From positions 622,115-686,114 of the forward strand of contig NZ_FRBQ01000001.1 of the NCBI RefSeq assembly GCF_900142655.1: DNA of 64,000 bases, in the 5' to 3' direction. The notes beneath the pieces were generated by a model that saw nothing but the letters and a program-made list of their open reading frames with translations, was not told the origin of the DNA and did not search any database. Position numbers and translations under genes: made by a program. Source of the stretch: Phytopseudomonas punonensis. GTDB taxonomy: Bacteria; Pseudomonadota; Gammaproteobacteria; Pseudomonadales; Pseudomonadaceae. Shown here piece by piece: positions 7,902-17,947 of this stretch (position 1 is its first letter; each line of letters opens with the position of its first letter).

Positions 7902-8087
7902 ACAGACTCTATTCTGACATCCTTGATCAGCGCGCCATCCTGGCACCGTCCCACGTATCCCTGTCTGCTTCAGTGCGCTTCCTGCGCTAAGTCCTTGAGA
8001 TGAAGATTACGCTTCGCCCCTAAATGCCAATAGTGGGCAAAGGCAGAACCGCGTGTAAGCAATAGCCTACATTCAGGCCGCAGCACC

Positions 8088-9866
8088 TTAGAACTGCTCA
8101 GCAGCCAGCAGGTACAAACTCTCGCTACCAGCGTTCACCGACGCATTCAGGGAGTGAATACGCGGCAGCAGGCGTGCGAAGTAGAAACGCGCGGTACCCA
8201 GCTTGCTGGCGTAGAAATCATCCTGACCCTCCTTGCCCAGCGCAGCTTTGGCCATCATCGCCCACATGTAGGCGTAAGCGGTGTAACCGAACAGGTGCAA
8301 GTACTCGACCGAGGCCGCGCCGATCTCGTTGGGGTTGCTGCGCGCACGTTCGAGCAGTGCAGTGGTCTGCGCTTCAAGGATGCCAACCGCCGCGAGCAGT
8401 GGCTCTTTGAATTCGGCAGGCAGCGCCTTTTCCTCGTTAGCAAAGGCGCGGATTTCATCGGTGAAATGCTGAGAGAAAGCACCACCGCTGCCCACCACCT
8501 TGCGGCCGACCAGATCCAGCGCCTGGATGCCGTTGGTGCCTTCATAGATCTGTGTGATGCGGCAATCACGAACCAGCTGCTCCTGGCCCCACTCACGCAC
8601 ATATCCGTGGCCGCCAAACACTTGCTGCCCATGGATGGTGGTTTCCAGCCCGAGATCGGTGAGAAACGCCTTGGCAACCGGCGTCAGCAGCGCGACCAGC
8701 TCTTCGGCGCGCTTGCGGGTAGTCGGCTCTTCACTGTACTTGGCGGTGTCGAGCTGCATGGCGACATAGCTGGAGAACGCGCGCCCACCTTCGTTCAGCG
8801 CCTTCATGGTCAACAGCATGCGGCGCACGTCCGGATGCACGATGATCGGGTCGGCTGCCTTGTCCTTGGCCACCGCACCAGTCGGTGCACGGCTCTGAAT
8901 ACGCTCGCGGGCATACTCGATGGCGCTCTGGTAGGAGCGCTCGCCAGTCGACAAGCCCTGAATACCAACGCCCAGGCGCTCGTAGTTCATCATGGTGAAC
9001 ATCGCGGCCAGGCCGCGGTTCGGTGCGTCGATGATATAACCGGTGGCGCCATCGAAGTTCATCACGCAGGTGCTCGACGCCTTGATGCCCATCTTGTGCT
9101 CGATCGAGCCGCAGGACAGCGCGTTGCGCTCACCGAGCGAGCCGTCGGCATTGACCATGAACTTGGGCACCAGAAACAGCGAAATGCCTTTGGGCCCAGC
9201 TGGCGCGTCCGGCAGCTTGGCCAGCACCAGGTGGATGATGTTTTCGGTCAGGTCGTGCTCGCCGCCGGTAATGAAGATCTTGGTGCCACTGACCCTGTAA
9301 CTGCCATCAGCCTGCGGCTCGGCCTTGGTACGGATGATGCCCAAGTCGGTACCGGCATGCGGCTCGGTCAGGCACATCGAGCCCGCCCAAACGCCGGCAT
9401 ACATGTTCGGCAGGTAAGCCTGCTTCAACTCTTCGCTGGCATGCGCGTTGATCGACAGGCAGGCGCCCGCAGTAAGCATCGGATAGAGACCGAACGACAA
9501 GCTGGACGAGTTGACCATCTCCTCGACCTGGGCGGAAATCACCTTGGGCATGCCCATACCACCAAACTGCGGGTCACCACCGACGCCAACCCAGCCGCCT
9601 TCGGCGTAAGCGTTATAAGCCTCGATGAAGCCAGCCGGCGTGGTGACTACGCCATCGGCCCAGGTGCAGCCCTCTTCGTCACTCGCACGGTTCAATGGCG
9701 CGATCATGCCTGCAGTGATCTTGCCTGCTTCCTCGAGGATCGCGTTGGCGGTTTCCTCATCGACGACTTCGGCCAGAGCAGGCAGCTGCGCCCACAGCTT
9801 GGAGGCCTGTAAAACCTCGTGGAGCACGAAGCGCATGTCACGCAGGGGAGCTTTGTAATCGGCCAT
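8088..9866 (-). CDS. Acyl-CoA dehydrogenase, large bacterial FadE type
   Basis: FAD-dependent enzyme for the first oxidation step of fatty-acid beta-oxidation, 592 aa. The length and N-terminus MADYKAPLRDMRF match the long (about 600 aa) Pseudomonas acyl-CoA dehydrogenases with a C-terminal extension, the same architecture as DmdC-type enzymes. CLTEPHAGTDLG (165-176) and the following GTKIFITGGEHD form the FAD/substrate site. The probable catalytic glutamate is E442 in IYEGTNGIQALDL. It is a paralog of the protein at 11398-13203. The two genes point the same way but are separated by a diguanylate cyclase gene. Chain-length preference cannot be read from sequence. Confidence 0.93.
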   Translation of the reverse strand: MADYKAPLRDMRFVLHEVLQASKLWAQLPALAEVVDEETANAILEEAGKITAGMIAPLNRASDEEGCTWADGVVTTPAGFIEAYNAYAEGGWVGVGGDPQFGGMGMPKVISAQVEEMVNSSSLSFGLYPMLTAGACLSINAHASEELKQAYLPNMYAGVWAGSMCLTEPHAGTDLGIIRTKAEPQADGSYRVSGTKIFITGGEHDLTENIIHLVLAKLPDAPAGPKGISLFLVPKFMVNADGSLGERNALSCGSIEHKMGIKASSTCVMNFDGATGYIIDAPNRGLAAMFTMMNYERLGVGIQGLSTGERSYQSAIEYARERIQSRAPTGAVAKDKAADPIIVHPDVRRMLLTMKALNEGGRAFSSYVAMQLDTAKYSEEPTTRKRAEELVALLTPVAKAFLTDLGLETTIHGQQVFGGHGYVREWGQEQLVRDCRITQIYEGTNGIQALDLVGRKVVGSGGAFSQHFTDEIRAFANEEKALPAEFKEPLLAAVGILEAQTTALLERARSNPNEIGAASVEYLHLFGYTAYAYMWAMMAKAALGKEGQDDFYASKLGTARFYFARLLPRIHSLNASVNAGSESLYLLAAEQF

Positions 9867-9972
9867 GGGAAGTCCTCGGTAGCACGTTCAGACCCCGAGT
9901 CTAGCCCAACAACTTTTCAGACACATAGGGTCGTGTCGTGACCGATCAGCCACGCAATAGTCACCCTGAAAT

Positions 9973-11265
9973 TCAGGCCTGTTCGGTCTTCAGCTTGACC
10001 GCACCACGACGGCGCTGCACCTGAGTGCTCACACAGTTGCGGCCTGCACTCTTGGCGCCGTACAGCGCTTTGTCGGCAGCCTTGAGAACGTCTTCTGCGC
10101 TGCGCTGTTCTTCACCGCGCTGAGCCACGCCGATGCTGACCGTCACCGATACCTGAGAGGCTCCTGAACCGCTGCGGCGCTGCCGGCCCTGCTTGTCATC
10201 GCTCGGGCGCTGCTGTCGGTCGCGCAACTGAATCTGGTAACGCTCGACAGCCTGGCGAACTGCCTCGAGGTGCGGCAGGCACTGGTCGACAGTCTTGCCG
10301 GCGAACACCAGGGTGAATTCCTCACCGCCATAGCGATAGACCTTGCCACCGCCGCCGACCTTGCGCAGTTGGCTGGCTACCAAGCGCAAAACCTGATCAC
10401 CGACATCGTGACCGTGGGTATCGTTGAATCGCTTGAAATGATCGACGTCGGCCATGGCGATCACGTAATTGCGCCCCAGGCGCTGCAACCGCTCGTTCAG
10501 GGCGCGCCGTCCAGGCAAGCCGGTCAGCTCGTCGCGAAAGGCCATCTGGTAAGCCTCATGGGCGACACCGACGACGATCATCAGCATCACCACGCTAGAC
10601 ATCACCTGCAACGCATGGGGATGGATGAAGGTGTTGGGCAACATCCACAAAAGCGCCAGCGCGCCAACGAACTGCACGCCATGCACGGGGCGCGGCGTGC
10701 GCAGGTATTGAACCAGCAGCGCCAGCATTACCAGCAGAAACAACGGATAGGCGAATTGCACCAGGCTCATCCACTCGGCATGCAGCGAGGGCCAGCGAAT
10801 CACCGACAGCCATTGCTCCAGCTCCTGGGGATAACGCCGTGCCAACGCAGCAGCCACGCCGACGACAGCCAGCAATACAGCGGCGCGGGCGACCAGATCC
10901 TGAATCAGATGGGTGCGCTCCTGCCACAACGCGAACAAGCCGTAGAGCGCAGGCAGCAGCAGGCTGCAGAGGTGGAAAACCAGCGCGGCGTCTTCGCGCA
11001 CCACACCGAACTCCAGATAGTAGTCCGCTTGCTCATCGAGCAGGAAATAACCCAGGTAAAGCACCAGCAGCATGAACAGTTCGCGCTGGCGGCCGTACAC
11101 CACGCAGAAGGTACCTCCCAGCAGCAGTAACGAGGTGGGTAGCACATTGAATAGCGAGGTGAAGAAGTCGGTCAGGGTCGGCAAGGTAGCGGCCAACAGT
11201 CCGCCGCCCAGCAACAGCAAAGCCGGCAAAAAGTGCCCCAGGCGAAACGCGGCTAGGCGCGGCAA
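9973..11265 (-). CDS. Membrane-bound diguanylate cyclase (GGDEF)
   Basis: Predicted c-di-GMP synthase, 430 aa. Residues 1-235 contain about seven hydrophobic segments (for example LLLLGGGLLAATLPT and LLVLYLGYFLL). The catalytic domain starts at FRDELTGLPGRRALNERL (about 243), with DVDHFKRFNDTHGHDVGD for metal and GTP binding and the active motif GGEEF at 313-317, so it should be active. I see no RxxD inhibitory site at the usual place. A basic, Gln/Ser-rich insert (around 350-368) interrupts the domain before VTVSIGVA. The membrane part is unlike named sensor domains I recognise. Confidence 0.9.
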   Translation of the reverse strand: MPRLAAFRLGHFLPALLLLGGGLLAATLPTLTDFFTSLFNVLPTSLLLLGGTFCVVYGRQRELFMLLVLYLGYFLLDEQADYYLEFGVVREDAALVFHLCSLLLPALYGLFALWQERTHLIQDLVARAAVLLAVVGVAAALARRYPQELEQWLSVIRWPSLHAEWMSLVQFAYPLFLLVMLALLVQYLRTPRPVHGVQFVGALALLWMLPNTFIHPHALQVMSSVVMLMIVVGVAHEAYQMAFRDELTGLPGRRALNERLQRLGRNYVIAMADVDHFKRFNDTHGHDVGDQVLRLVASQLRKVGGGGKVYRYGGEEFTLVFAGKTVDQCLPHLEAVRQAVERYQIQLRDRQQRPSDDKQGRQRRSGSGASQVSVTVSIGVAQRGEEQRSAEDVLKAADKALYGAKSAGRNCVSTQVQRRRGAVKLKTEQA

Positions 11266-11358
11266 GGCGAGCTCCGCAATGACCGAAAAATGAGAATGGC
11301 ATTTTGCCTGTAATTGCTCGCAGGTGCGCCTGCTTATTGATCTGCAAGCATAAAAAAA

Positions 11359-11378
11359 CCGCAGCCCGAGGGCTGCGG
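11359..11378 (-). terminator. Rho-independent terminator after acyl-CoA dehydrogenase gene
   Basis: Stem CCGCAGCC/GGCTGCGG with a 4-nt loop, followed on the minus strand by seven T. It terminates the gene ending at 11398. Confidence 0.85.
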
Positions 11379-11397
11379 CTTATTCATGGCAGGCCAA

Positions 11398-13203
11398 TCA
11401 GTAGCTGAGCGCGAAATCCTCTTCGCTCATGTCCATCAGATTGCTGGCACCGGACAGCATAGCCGCCACATGGGTGCGCGTGCGCGGTAGGATGCGCGCG
11501 TAGTAGAACTGCGCGGTCTGCAGCTTGGCCTTGTAGAACGCCTGATCGCCGTCACCGGAGGCAAGCTTCTCGGCTGCCACGCGCGCCATGTCGGCCCAGA
11601 AATAGGCCAGGCAGACGTAGCCGGAATACATCAGGTAATCGACCGATGCAGCGCCGACCTCCTCACGATCCTTCATGGCCGCCATGCCGATTTTCATGGT
11701 GACTTCGCCCCACTCTTTGTTCAGCTTGGCCAGCGGTTCGATGAACGCGTTCAACGCCTCATTGCCTTCGTTAGCCTGGCAGAACTTGTGGACGATCTTG
11801 GTGAAGCCCTTGAGCGCTTCGCCCTGGGTCATAAGCACCTTGCGGCCCAGCAGGTCGAGGGCCTGAACGCCAGTGGTGCCTTCGTACATCATCGAGATGC
11901 GGCAGTCGCGCAGGTTCTGCTCCATGCCCCATTCGCTGATGAAGCCGTGGCCGCCATAAACCTGCATGCCATGGGAAGCGGACTCGAAGCCGACTTCGGT
12001 CATGAATGCCTTGGCGATCGGTGTCAGGAACGCCATCAGGCCATCAGCGGCTTTCTTCTGCTCCTCGTCCTGGCTGTACTTGAGGATGTCGACCTGCTTG
12101 GCGGTGAAGTACACCATCGCCCGATTGCCTTCGGCGAAGGCCTTCATGGTCAGCAGCATACGGCGTACGTCCGGATGCACGATGATCGGGTCAGCGGCTT
12201 TGTCCGGTGCTTTCGGGCCAGTCAGCGAACGCATCTGCAGACGCTCACGGGCGTATTTGATGGCGCCCTGGAAACCCAGCTCGGCGTGGGCCAGGCCCTG
12301 CAGAGCAGTGCCCAGACGCGCGGTGTTCATAAAGGTGAACATGCAGTTCAGGCCTTTGTTCGGCGGGCCGATCAGGAAGCCGGTGGCTGCATCGAAGTTC
12401 ATCACGCAGGTAGCGTTACCGTGGATGCCCATCTTGTGCTCAATGGAGCCACAGGTGACCGCGTTACGCTCACCAACACCACCTTCGGCATTGGGCAGGA
12501 ACTTCGGCACGATGAACAGGGAAATACCCTTGGTGCCAGCCGGTGCATCCGGCAGACGCGCCAACACGATATGGACGATGTTATCGGCCATGTCGTGCTC
12601 ACCCGCGGAGATGAAGATCTTGGTGCCGGAGATGCTGTAGGAGCCATCCGCTCTGGGCTCGGCCTTGGTGCGCAACATGCCCAGATCGGTACCGCAGTGC
12701 GGTTCGGTCAGGCACATGGTGCCGGTCCACTCGCCGGATACCAGCTTGGTCAGATATATGTGCTGCTGTTCTTCGGTGCCATGGGCGGAGATGGTGTTCA
12801 TCGCGCCATGGGACAGCCCCGGATACATGCCCCACGACCAGTTGGCGGTGCCGACCATCTCACTGACAGCCAAACCAAGCGACTCCGGCAGGCCTTGGCC
12901 ACCGTGCTCGACGTCATGGGCCAGGCTCGGCCAGCCGCCTTCGACGAACTGCTTGTAAGCTTCCTTGAAGCCAGTCGGGGTTTTCACACCCGACTCGCTC
13001 CAGGTGCACCCCTCGGTATCACCCACACGGTTCAGCGGAGAGAGCACCTGCTCGCAGAACTTGGCGCCCTCTTCGAGGATCGCGTCAACCATATCTGGCG
13101 TAGCGTCCTGGCAGCCGGGCAGGCTCTGATAGTGCGCGTCATAGCCGAGCAGTTCGTCACGAACGAAACGGATATCGCGCAAGGGGGCCTTGTAGTCAGG
13201 CAT
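11398..13203 (-). CDS. Acyl-CoA dehydrogenase, large bacterial FadE type (second)
   Basis: Beta-oxidation acyl-CoA dehydrogenase, 601 aa, same architecture as the gene at 8088. MPDYKAPLRDIRF starts the protein; the frame extends to 13287, but ATG 13203 has an AGAGG site and matches the paralog. CLTEPHCGTDLG and GTKIFISAGEHD mark the FAD/substrate site, and E441 in MYEGTTGVQALDL is the probable catalytic base. The upstream region holds a perfect CAAAC-N4-GTTTG palindrome, the motif bound by the fatty-acid-responsive repressor PsrA in Pseudomonas. By position next to bioD this resembles the P. aeruginosa PA0506 locus (from memory). Confidence 0.93.
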   Translation of the reverse strand: MPDYKAPLRDIRFVRDELLGYDAHYQSLPGCQDATPDMVDAILEEGAKFCEQVLSPLNRVGDTEGCTWSESGVKTPTGFKEAYKQFVEGGWPSLAHDVEHGGQGLPESLGLAVSEMVGTANWSWGMYPGLSHGAMNTISAHGTEEQQHIYLTKLVSGEWTGTMCLTEPHCGTDLGMLRTKAEPRADGSYSISGTKIFISAGEHDMADNIVHIVLARLPDAPAGTKGISLFIVPKFLPNAEGGVGERNAVTCGSIEHKMGIHGNATCVMNFDAATGFLIGPPNKGLNCMFTFMNTARLGTALQGLAHAELGFQGAIKYARERLQMRSLTGPKAPDKAADPIIVHPDVRRMLLTMKAFAEGNRAMVYFTAKQVDILKYSQDEEQKKAADGLMAFLTPIAKAFMTEVGFESASHGMQVYGGHGFISEWGMEQNLRDCRISMMYEGTTGVQALDLLGRKVLMTQGEALKGFTKIVHKFCQANEGNEALNAFIEPLAKLNKEWGEVTMKIGMAAMKDREEVGAASVDYLMYSGYVCLAYFWADMARVAAEKLASGDGDQAFYKAKLQTAQFYYARILPRTRTHVAAMLSGASNLMDMSEEDFALSY

Positions 13204-13297
13204 AGCGGGTACCTCTGCGAGTGAACTTTTATGTTTGGGATGACCGAGGGCGGTCGTTGCAGAATGGCTGTATGGAATGAGCCGCAAGGCAACTCAC

Positions 13298-13313
13298 TCA
13301 AACACGTGTTTGA
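13298..13313. promoter_or_regulatory. PsrA-type operator upstream of acyl-CoA dehydrogenase gene
   Basis: TCAAACACGTGTTTGA is a perfect 16-bp palindrome that fits the published PsrA motif G/C-AAAC-N2-4-GTTT-G/C. A weaker related sequence, GAAACATACGTTTA, overlaps its right end (13312-13325). It lies 95 bp upstream of the start at 13203. It would make the gene inducible by long-chain acyl groups. Confidence 0.65.
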
Positions 13314-13358
13314 AACATACGTTTACGCCCAATTACTGTCAAGGCTGGTCGCGCGTAC

Positions 13359-14102
13359 TCAGGCGCGAAGATCGAGCGACCCGGAAGGCGAGGGATCAGT
13401 CGCGGACGCGGCATAAAGGCTGAGGTCAGCTGCTGCTGACGGGCGAGTAAAGTCATCGGACGTGACTGACGGGTCGTCGCTTTCTTCACCCTCTTCGTCG
13501 GCAGGCGATTTCGACTCGGCGGTCTCGCCGCGTTGCGCGGTAGCGAGCTCAGCGCGGGCCACGGCCATTTGTGCCTGGGCCTGGCTGGCGACACTGCGAT
13601 CTTGCGCAGAAGGCTCGGCCGGGGCGAGCGCTGCACGAATGACGATTTGCATCTTGGTCAGCGTGGCCTGCGGGTCATTGGCGACCGCGCCGACATCGAT
13701 GCTTACCTCACCACCAGAGGCGTATCGCTTGCCATCCGGCCCTTGGGTGTAGGTGTAGGTTGGTGAGCCCGCATGGGCACCGCCGACAGCGGCATGCGCC
13801 TGCTCATGGGCGCGAACTTCGCGGTCACGGTTGGCCAGGTCGGAGATAACCAGCTGCAGCTTTTGTTCTTCCTGCGGCGTGCTTGCTTCGGCAGATCTGC
13901 CAGCGGAAGAAGAGTCCTGCGGCTTGTCCTGCTCTTCTTGCGAAGTGGCGGCATTGGAAGAGTCGGCCTCGGCGCCAGCGGCTACCGGCGCGAAAGCAGC
14001 ACGGGCCAGATCAGGAGAGCTGGCGGATTCAACAGGACGAGGCGCGGAAGCCGATATCGGCAGGGAAGGATAGTACGAGGAGGAAGCACCAGAAATTTGC
14101 AT
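13359..14102 (-). CDS. Putative metalloprotease of the SprA-related family
   Basis: A 247-residue protein of mostly low-complexity sequence with one conserved core. The core (about residues 78-170) contains VRAHEQAHAAVGGAHAG, where H-E-Q-A-H is an HExxH zinc-protease-like motif. It continues with TYTYTQGPDGKRYASGGEVSID and DPQATLTKMQIVIRAALAPAEPSAQD, the pattern of the SprA-related family (putative metalloprotease CJM1_0395-like). There is no signal peptide. The N-terminus begins MQISG, close to the MQISS of the small protein encoded just upstream (14149-14415), and the gap is only 46 nt, so both are probably cotranscribed. Protease activity is inferred from the motif only. Confidence 0.75.
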   Translation of the reverse strand: MQISGASSSYYPSLPISASAPRPVESASSPDLARAAFAPVAAGAEADSSNAATSQEEQDKPQDSSSAGRSAEASTPQEEQKLQLVISDLANRDREVRAHEQAHAAVGGAHAGSPTYTYTQGPDGKRYASGGEVSIDVGAVANDPQATLTKMQIVIRAALAPAEPSAQDRSVASQAQAQMAVARAELATAQRGETAESKSPADEEGEESDDPSVTSDDFTRPSAAADLSLYAASATDPSPSGSLDLRA

Positions 14103-14148
14103 GTCGTGCTCCCTCCTGGAGTCGAGCGCCTGAACAGGCGCTACGATT

Positions 14149-14415
14149 TTAGGCGGTGACGTCGATCAGGGTGCCCAGCACCTTGTCCGCAGTCTGCACG
14201 ACACGAGCACCGGCTTGAGCTTCATATTGGCCAACACGCATCTCGACCATATTGTCAGCGATATCCGAGCGAGCAGCGGATGGCTCATTGGCCTGAGCAC
14301 GCTCAGCGGTAACCGGCGCACTGGCGATTTCACCGGCTGCCTGGTCGACACGGCGCTGGCCGGACTGAATGGTATTGATGCCAGACGTGAAAGCGCTGGG
14401 GGATGATATCTGCAT
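14149..14415 (-). CDS. Small conserved protein of unknown function
   Basis: An 88-aa acidic, Ala/Gln-rich protein starting MQISSPSAF. No signal peptide or membrane segment. The C-terminal stretch ARVVQTADKVLGTLIDVTA resembles in style the C-terminal helix of flagellar rod/hook proteins (A-x-x-V-x-x-T-A-D-x-x-L-x-x-L-I-D), a loose resemblance and not an assignment. It is paired with the SprA-like metalloprotease gene downstream, and the two proteins share the first four residues MQIS. It could be the protease's partner or substrate. Function unknown. Confidence 0.65.
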   Translation of the reverse strand: MQISSPSAFTSGINTIQSGQRRVDQAAGEIASAPVTAERAQANEPSAARSDIADNMVEMRVGQYEAQAGARVVQTADKVLGTLIDVTA

Positions 14416-14507
14416 GGGACGTCTCCTGCTGCAGTAACTTTATAGCGTGCATTTAAGCAGAAGCCGCTTAAAAGATGTACAGCCAAAAAATATGCATAAC
14501 ACCGGGT

Positions 14508-15191
14508 TTATAGCATCAATCGCGATAAATCGAGATGCGCTGCCACCTGCTCCGCCGATGCCGTCGCAAGATAGGGCACCTGGCCGATGCAGGGCGCCGG
14601 CAAGCGATCGCTGAGCGTGGCGAGGTTGTCCTGCAGGCGCGCGATCTGCGGGTCGACGATATTGGCCACCCACCCAGCCAACGGCAGGCCGTCACCCAGG
14701 ATCGCTTCAGCCGTCAGCACCGCGTGGTTGATGCAACCCAGGCGCACGCCCACGACCAGAATCACCGGCAGCTGCAACGCTCTGGCCAGATCGGAAAGGT
14801 TGGCTGTGCCCGTCAGCGGCACACGCCAGCCGCCTGCACCTTCGACTGCGGTGAAATCTGCCCCCTTGTCCAAGATCACACGCACAGCTGCGCTCAGCCC
14901 TGCCACTTCGAGCCGTACACCGGCGTCGCGAGCGGCCAGATGCGGGGCGATCGCGGGTGCGAAGGCCCACGGATTCACCTCCTCATAAAGCAGCGGCACG
15001 CTGCACTCGGCGAGCAGCGCCAGGGCATCCTCGTTGCGCAGCCCGTCCGCGGTAAGCTGGCAACCGGAGGCGACTGGTTTGGCTGCAGCGGTCGACTTGC
15101 CAGCACGGCGAGCTGCATGCAGCAGGCCAGCCGCGACAGTGGTTTTGCCGATTTCAGTATCGGTGCCGGTTATGAAATAGGCGGCGCTCAT
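14508..15191 (-). CDS. bioD: Dethiobiotin synthetase
   Basis: ATP-dependent carboxylase that closes the ureido ring of dethiobiotin from 7,8-diaminopelargonate and CO2, 227 aa. The P-loop [10 protein letters not shown] spans residues 9-18, followed by AAKPVASG with the substrate-contacting lysine. [11 protein letters not shown] is the conserved BioD segment near residue 118. Its start overlaps the bioC stop by four bases (ATGA), which indicates translational coupling at the end of the biotin operon. Confidence 0.96.
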   Translation of the reverse strand: MSAAYFITGTDTEIGKTTVAAGLLHAARRAGKSTAAAKPVASGCQLTADGLRNEDALALLAECSVPLLYEEVNPWAFAPAIAPHLAARDAGVRLEVAGLSAAVRVILDKGADFTAVEGAGGWRVPLTGTANLSDLARALQLPVILVVGVRLGCINHAVLTAEAILGDGLPLAGWVANIVDPQIARLQDNLATLSDRLPAPCIGQVPYLATASAEQVAAHLDLSRLML

Positions 15192-15979
15192 GGCCGGGCC
15201 TCCTTTTGCAAGATGCCGTAGATGACCTGATAGGTGCAGGGTAGCCCCTCGGACTCACGACGCTGTTCGTAAGCCTCGGCGAGCGCGCGCAGGCGTTCGC
15301 GCCCGGTCAGCCCGGCTGGGCGACCGTCATTGATGTTGTGGGCGCCAAGCGCCTTGAGTGCGTGGGTGAGGCTGCCCAGATCCGGGTAATGCAAACGGTG
15401 CGCGTGCACCTGCAGCTTGTGCACACTCAGGCCGCTGCTCGCACACATCGCCTGATAGTCATCAGCGCTGCGAAAACGATTCACATGCACGAAACCGTCT
15501 ACGGCCTGCCAGCTGTCGCGCAGCTCCTGCAGGGTGCCCACGCACAGGCTGCTGAATGCCAGCACGCCACCGGGGCGTAGCAATCTGTGCGCCTCATTGA
15601 GCACTGCCGGAAAATCGGCACACCATTGCAGCGCCAGGCTGGAGAAAACCAGATCGCAGCTCTGCTCGCGCAATGGCAGATGCTCAGCGTCGCCGGCGAT
15701 GAAGGCCTGCGCGCCGCCAGACTGCCGGGCGTGTTGCAGCATGCCTTCGGCGATGTCCACGGCAATGCCGTGCGCATGTGGATACCAATCACCCAATGCG
15801 CGGCTGAAGAAACCGGTGCCACACCCCAGGTCGAGCCAGCGCTGCGGTTGCAGCGACAGCGGTAGATACCACAACAGCTGTCGGCCGACGTCGCGCTGCA
15901 GTTGCGCCACGCTGTCGTAACTGCCGGCCGCTCTGGAGAATGAGGCGGCCACGCGGCGTTTATCGGGGAGTACGTTCAC
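15188..15979 (-). CDS. bioC: Malonyl-ACP O-methyltransferase
   Basis: SAM-dependent methyltransferase that caps malonyl-ACP so that the fatty-acid machinery can make the pimeloyl moiety, 263 aa. The SAM-binding loop is [14 protein letters not shown] (about residues 50-63). GDAEHLPL and [13 protein letters not shown] follow, typical of BioC. It sits between bioH and bioD with 4-nt overlaps on both sides. Confidence 0.95.
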   Translation of the reverse strand: MNVLPDKRRVAASFSRAAGSYDSVAQLQRDVGRQLLWYLPLSLQPQRWLDLGCGTGFFSRALGDWYPHAHGIAVDIAEGMLQHARQSGGAQAFIAGDAEHLPLREQSCDLVFSSLALQWCADFPAVLNEAHRLLRPGGVLAFSSLCVGTLQELRDSWQAVDGFVHVNRFRSADDYQAMCASSGLSVHKLQVHAHRLHYPDLGSLTHALKALGAHNINDGRPAGLTGRERLRALAEAYEQRRESEGLPCTYQVIYGILQKEARP

Positions 15980-16683
15980 GCTCGCACCTCCAGAAAATGC
16001 CTGATCGCAGTCGCCACCGCCCCCACCTGCTCGACCAACATGGCATGGCTTGCGCCTTCAACACAGCGCACCTCGGCGGCCGGTTGTAGTGCCTGAATAG
16101 CCGCTGCAGCCTCCACCGGGACCAGGGCATCGTCAGCGGCGAACAAGTGAAGCTGGGGGCCGGCGAAGTGCTGCAACGCCGCTCGCGTGTCGAGTGCAGC
16201 GAGCAGATCCAGGCCGGCCAGGGAACCGGCACCATCAGCCTCTTCCAGCAAACGACGGGACAGACCACGAAAATCGACAGCGCCCTGGCTGCAGAGCATG
16301 GCGAAACGCTTGAGCGTCGCGGCGGGGTTCGGCTCATACGCTTCGCGAAACACCGCGAAGGTCGCTGTCGGCATCGCTGTAGGCCAGGCCTCGCAGGCGG
16401 TAAACCGAGCATTGCTGGCCAGCGTCAGCAGGCCGGGGCAATCGACGCCACGACGAGCCGCCAACAAGGTGGCGAGCATGCCGCCCAGGGACCAGCCGCC
16501 CAGCCAGATGCCGCGGGGCAGACGCTCGTCCAGCGCGTCCAGCCATTGCTCGATGTCGGCGTGATCGAATGCCGGCAGAGCTTCGATACCGACCTGAAAA
16601 TCTCCACCCAGCGCCTCGGCCAACGGCACCAGCGGCGCGCTGCCGAGCGCCCAGCCAGGCAGCAGAATAATCGACGGGAGCAT
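15976..16683 (-). CDS. bioH: Pimeloyl-ACP methyl ester carboxylesterase
   Basis: Alpha/beta hydrolase that removes the methyl group installed by BioC, 235 aa. The nucleophile is S65 in GGWSLGGML. The acid is probably in FAADDALVP and the histidine in EGASHAM near residue 210. The frame is open upstream, but ATG 16683 overlaps the bioF stop as TAATG and gives the usual [13 protein letters not shown] start. It lacks a signal peptide, as expected for the cytoplasmic enzyme. Confidence 0.94.
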   Translation of the reverse strand: MLPSIILLPGWALGSAPLVPLAEALGGDFQVGIEALPAFDHADIEQWLDALDERLPRGIWLGGWSLGGMLATLLAARRGVDCPGLLTLASNARFTACEAWPTAMPTATFAVFREAYEPNPAATLKRFAMLCSQGAVDFRGLSRRLLEEADGAGSLAGLDLLAALDTRAALQHFAGPQLHLFAADDALVPVEAAAAIQALQPAAEVRCVEGASHAMLVEQVGAVATAIRHFLEVRA

Positions 16684-17855
16684 TAAAAGGACTCCGCTGG
16701 CAGCTGCGCCCAGCACTGAGCCAGGGCATCGAGCAACCTATCGACCTGGGCCAATTCATGGGCGGCGGACAAGGTAACCCGCAAGCGCGCAGTACCCGCA
16801 GCGACGGTGGGCGGGCGAATCGCGGTGACCAGAATGCCACGCTCGCGCAAGGCCTGGGACAAGGCCATGGCACGAGCGCTGTCGCCGATCAGGATCGGCT
16901 GAATCGCGGTATCACTGGCCATCAGTTGCAGGCCGATGCTCGCGGCTCCCTCGCGGAATCGGTTGATCAGCGCCGCAAGGTGCTCGCGGCGCCAGTGTTC
17001 GCTGCGCAGCAGCTCCAGGCTTTTGAGAGTGGCGCAGGCCAGCGCCGGCGGCTGACTGGTGGTGTAGATATAAGGCCGGGCGAACTGCACCAAGGTGTCG
17101 ATCAGCTCCTCGCTGCCAGCCACGAAGGCGCCAGCGGTGCCGAACGCCTTACCAAGAGTGCCGACCAGCACCGGCACGTCATCCATACCAAGCCCGAGCT
17201 GCTCGACCACACCGCCGCCGGTGGCGCCCAGCGTGCCGAAACCATGGGCGTCGTCGACCATGACCCAGGCGTCATGGCGCCGCGCCTCGGCACACACTCC
17301 CCGCAGATCCGCAACGTCACCGTCCATGCTGAACACGCCATCACAGACCACCAGGGTATTGCCCTCAGCTTTGGCCAGGCGTGTGGCGAGGCTGGCGGGA
17401 TCGTTGTGTAGATAGCGCGAGAAACGCGCGCCGCTAAGCAGTCCGGCATCCAGCAACGAGGCATGGTTGAGGCGGTCTTCCAACACCGTGTCGCCCTTCC
17501 CCACCAGCGCGGTAACGGCGCCGAGGTTGGCCATGTAGCCAGTGGAAAACAGCAGCGCGCGGGGTCGCCCGGTGAAATCAGCCAGGGCCTCTTCCAGTTC
17601 ATGGTGTGGCGTGCTGTGGCCGATCACCAGATGTGAGGCTCCACCCCCGACGCCCCAGCGTTTAGCGCCAGTGCGCCAGGCTTCGACCACCTGCGGGTGA
17701 TTGGCCAACCCGAGGTAATCGTTGGAACAGAACGCCAGCAACTGACGGCCATCCACCTCCACCAGAGGCCCCTGTGGGCTGCCCAACAAGGGGCGCTGGC
17801 GATAAAGATCGGCAGCACGGCGCTCGGCCAGGCGAGCGGCAAGATCGAAACTCAT
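16683..17855 (-). CDS. bioF: 8-amino-7-oxononanoate synthase
   Basis: PLP enzyme that condenses pimeloyl-ACP (or -CoA) with alanine, 390 aa. The active lysine lies in [14 protein letters not shown] (about residue 237), [10 protein letters not shown] binds the cofactor, and [11 protein letters not shown] is the N-terminal substrate region. It shares a TAATG junction with bioH and follows bioB after 92 nt. Confidence 0.96.
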   Translation of the reverse strand: MSFDLAARLAERRAADLYRQRPLLGSPQGPLVEVDGRQLLAFCSNDYLGLANHPQVVEAWRTGAKRWGVGGGASHLVIGHSTPHHELEEALADFTGRPRALLFSTGYMANLGAVTALVGKGDTVLEDRLNHASLLDAGLLSGARFSRYLHNDPASLATRLAKAEGNTLVVCDGVFSMDGDVADLRGVCAEARRHDAWVMVDDAHGFGTLGATGGGVVEQLGLGMDDVPVLVGTLGKAFGTAGAFVAGSEELIDTLVQFARPYIYTTSQPPALACATLKSLELLRSEHWRREHLAALINRFREGAASIGLQLMASDTAIQPILIGDSARAMALSQALRERGILVTAIRPPTVAAGTARLRVTLSAAHELAQVDRLLDALAQCWAQLPAESF

Positions 17856-17947
17856 GGGTTCACCGTAAAGCGGAGCGTCCAGCGCTCACCAGCTACCGTC
17901 AAGGCTCACCGGCTAAGAGCAGGCGCCGTCCTGGTGCCTGCAAAGGA

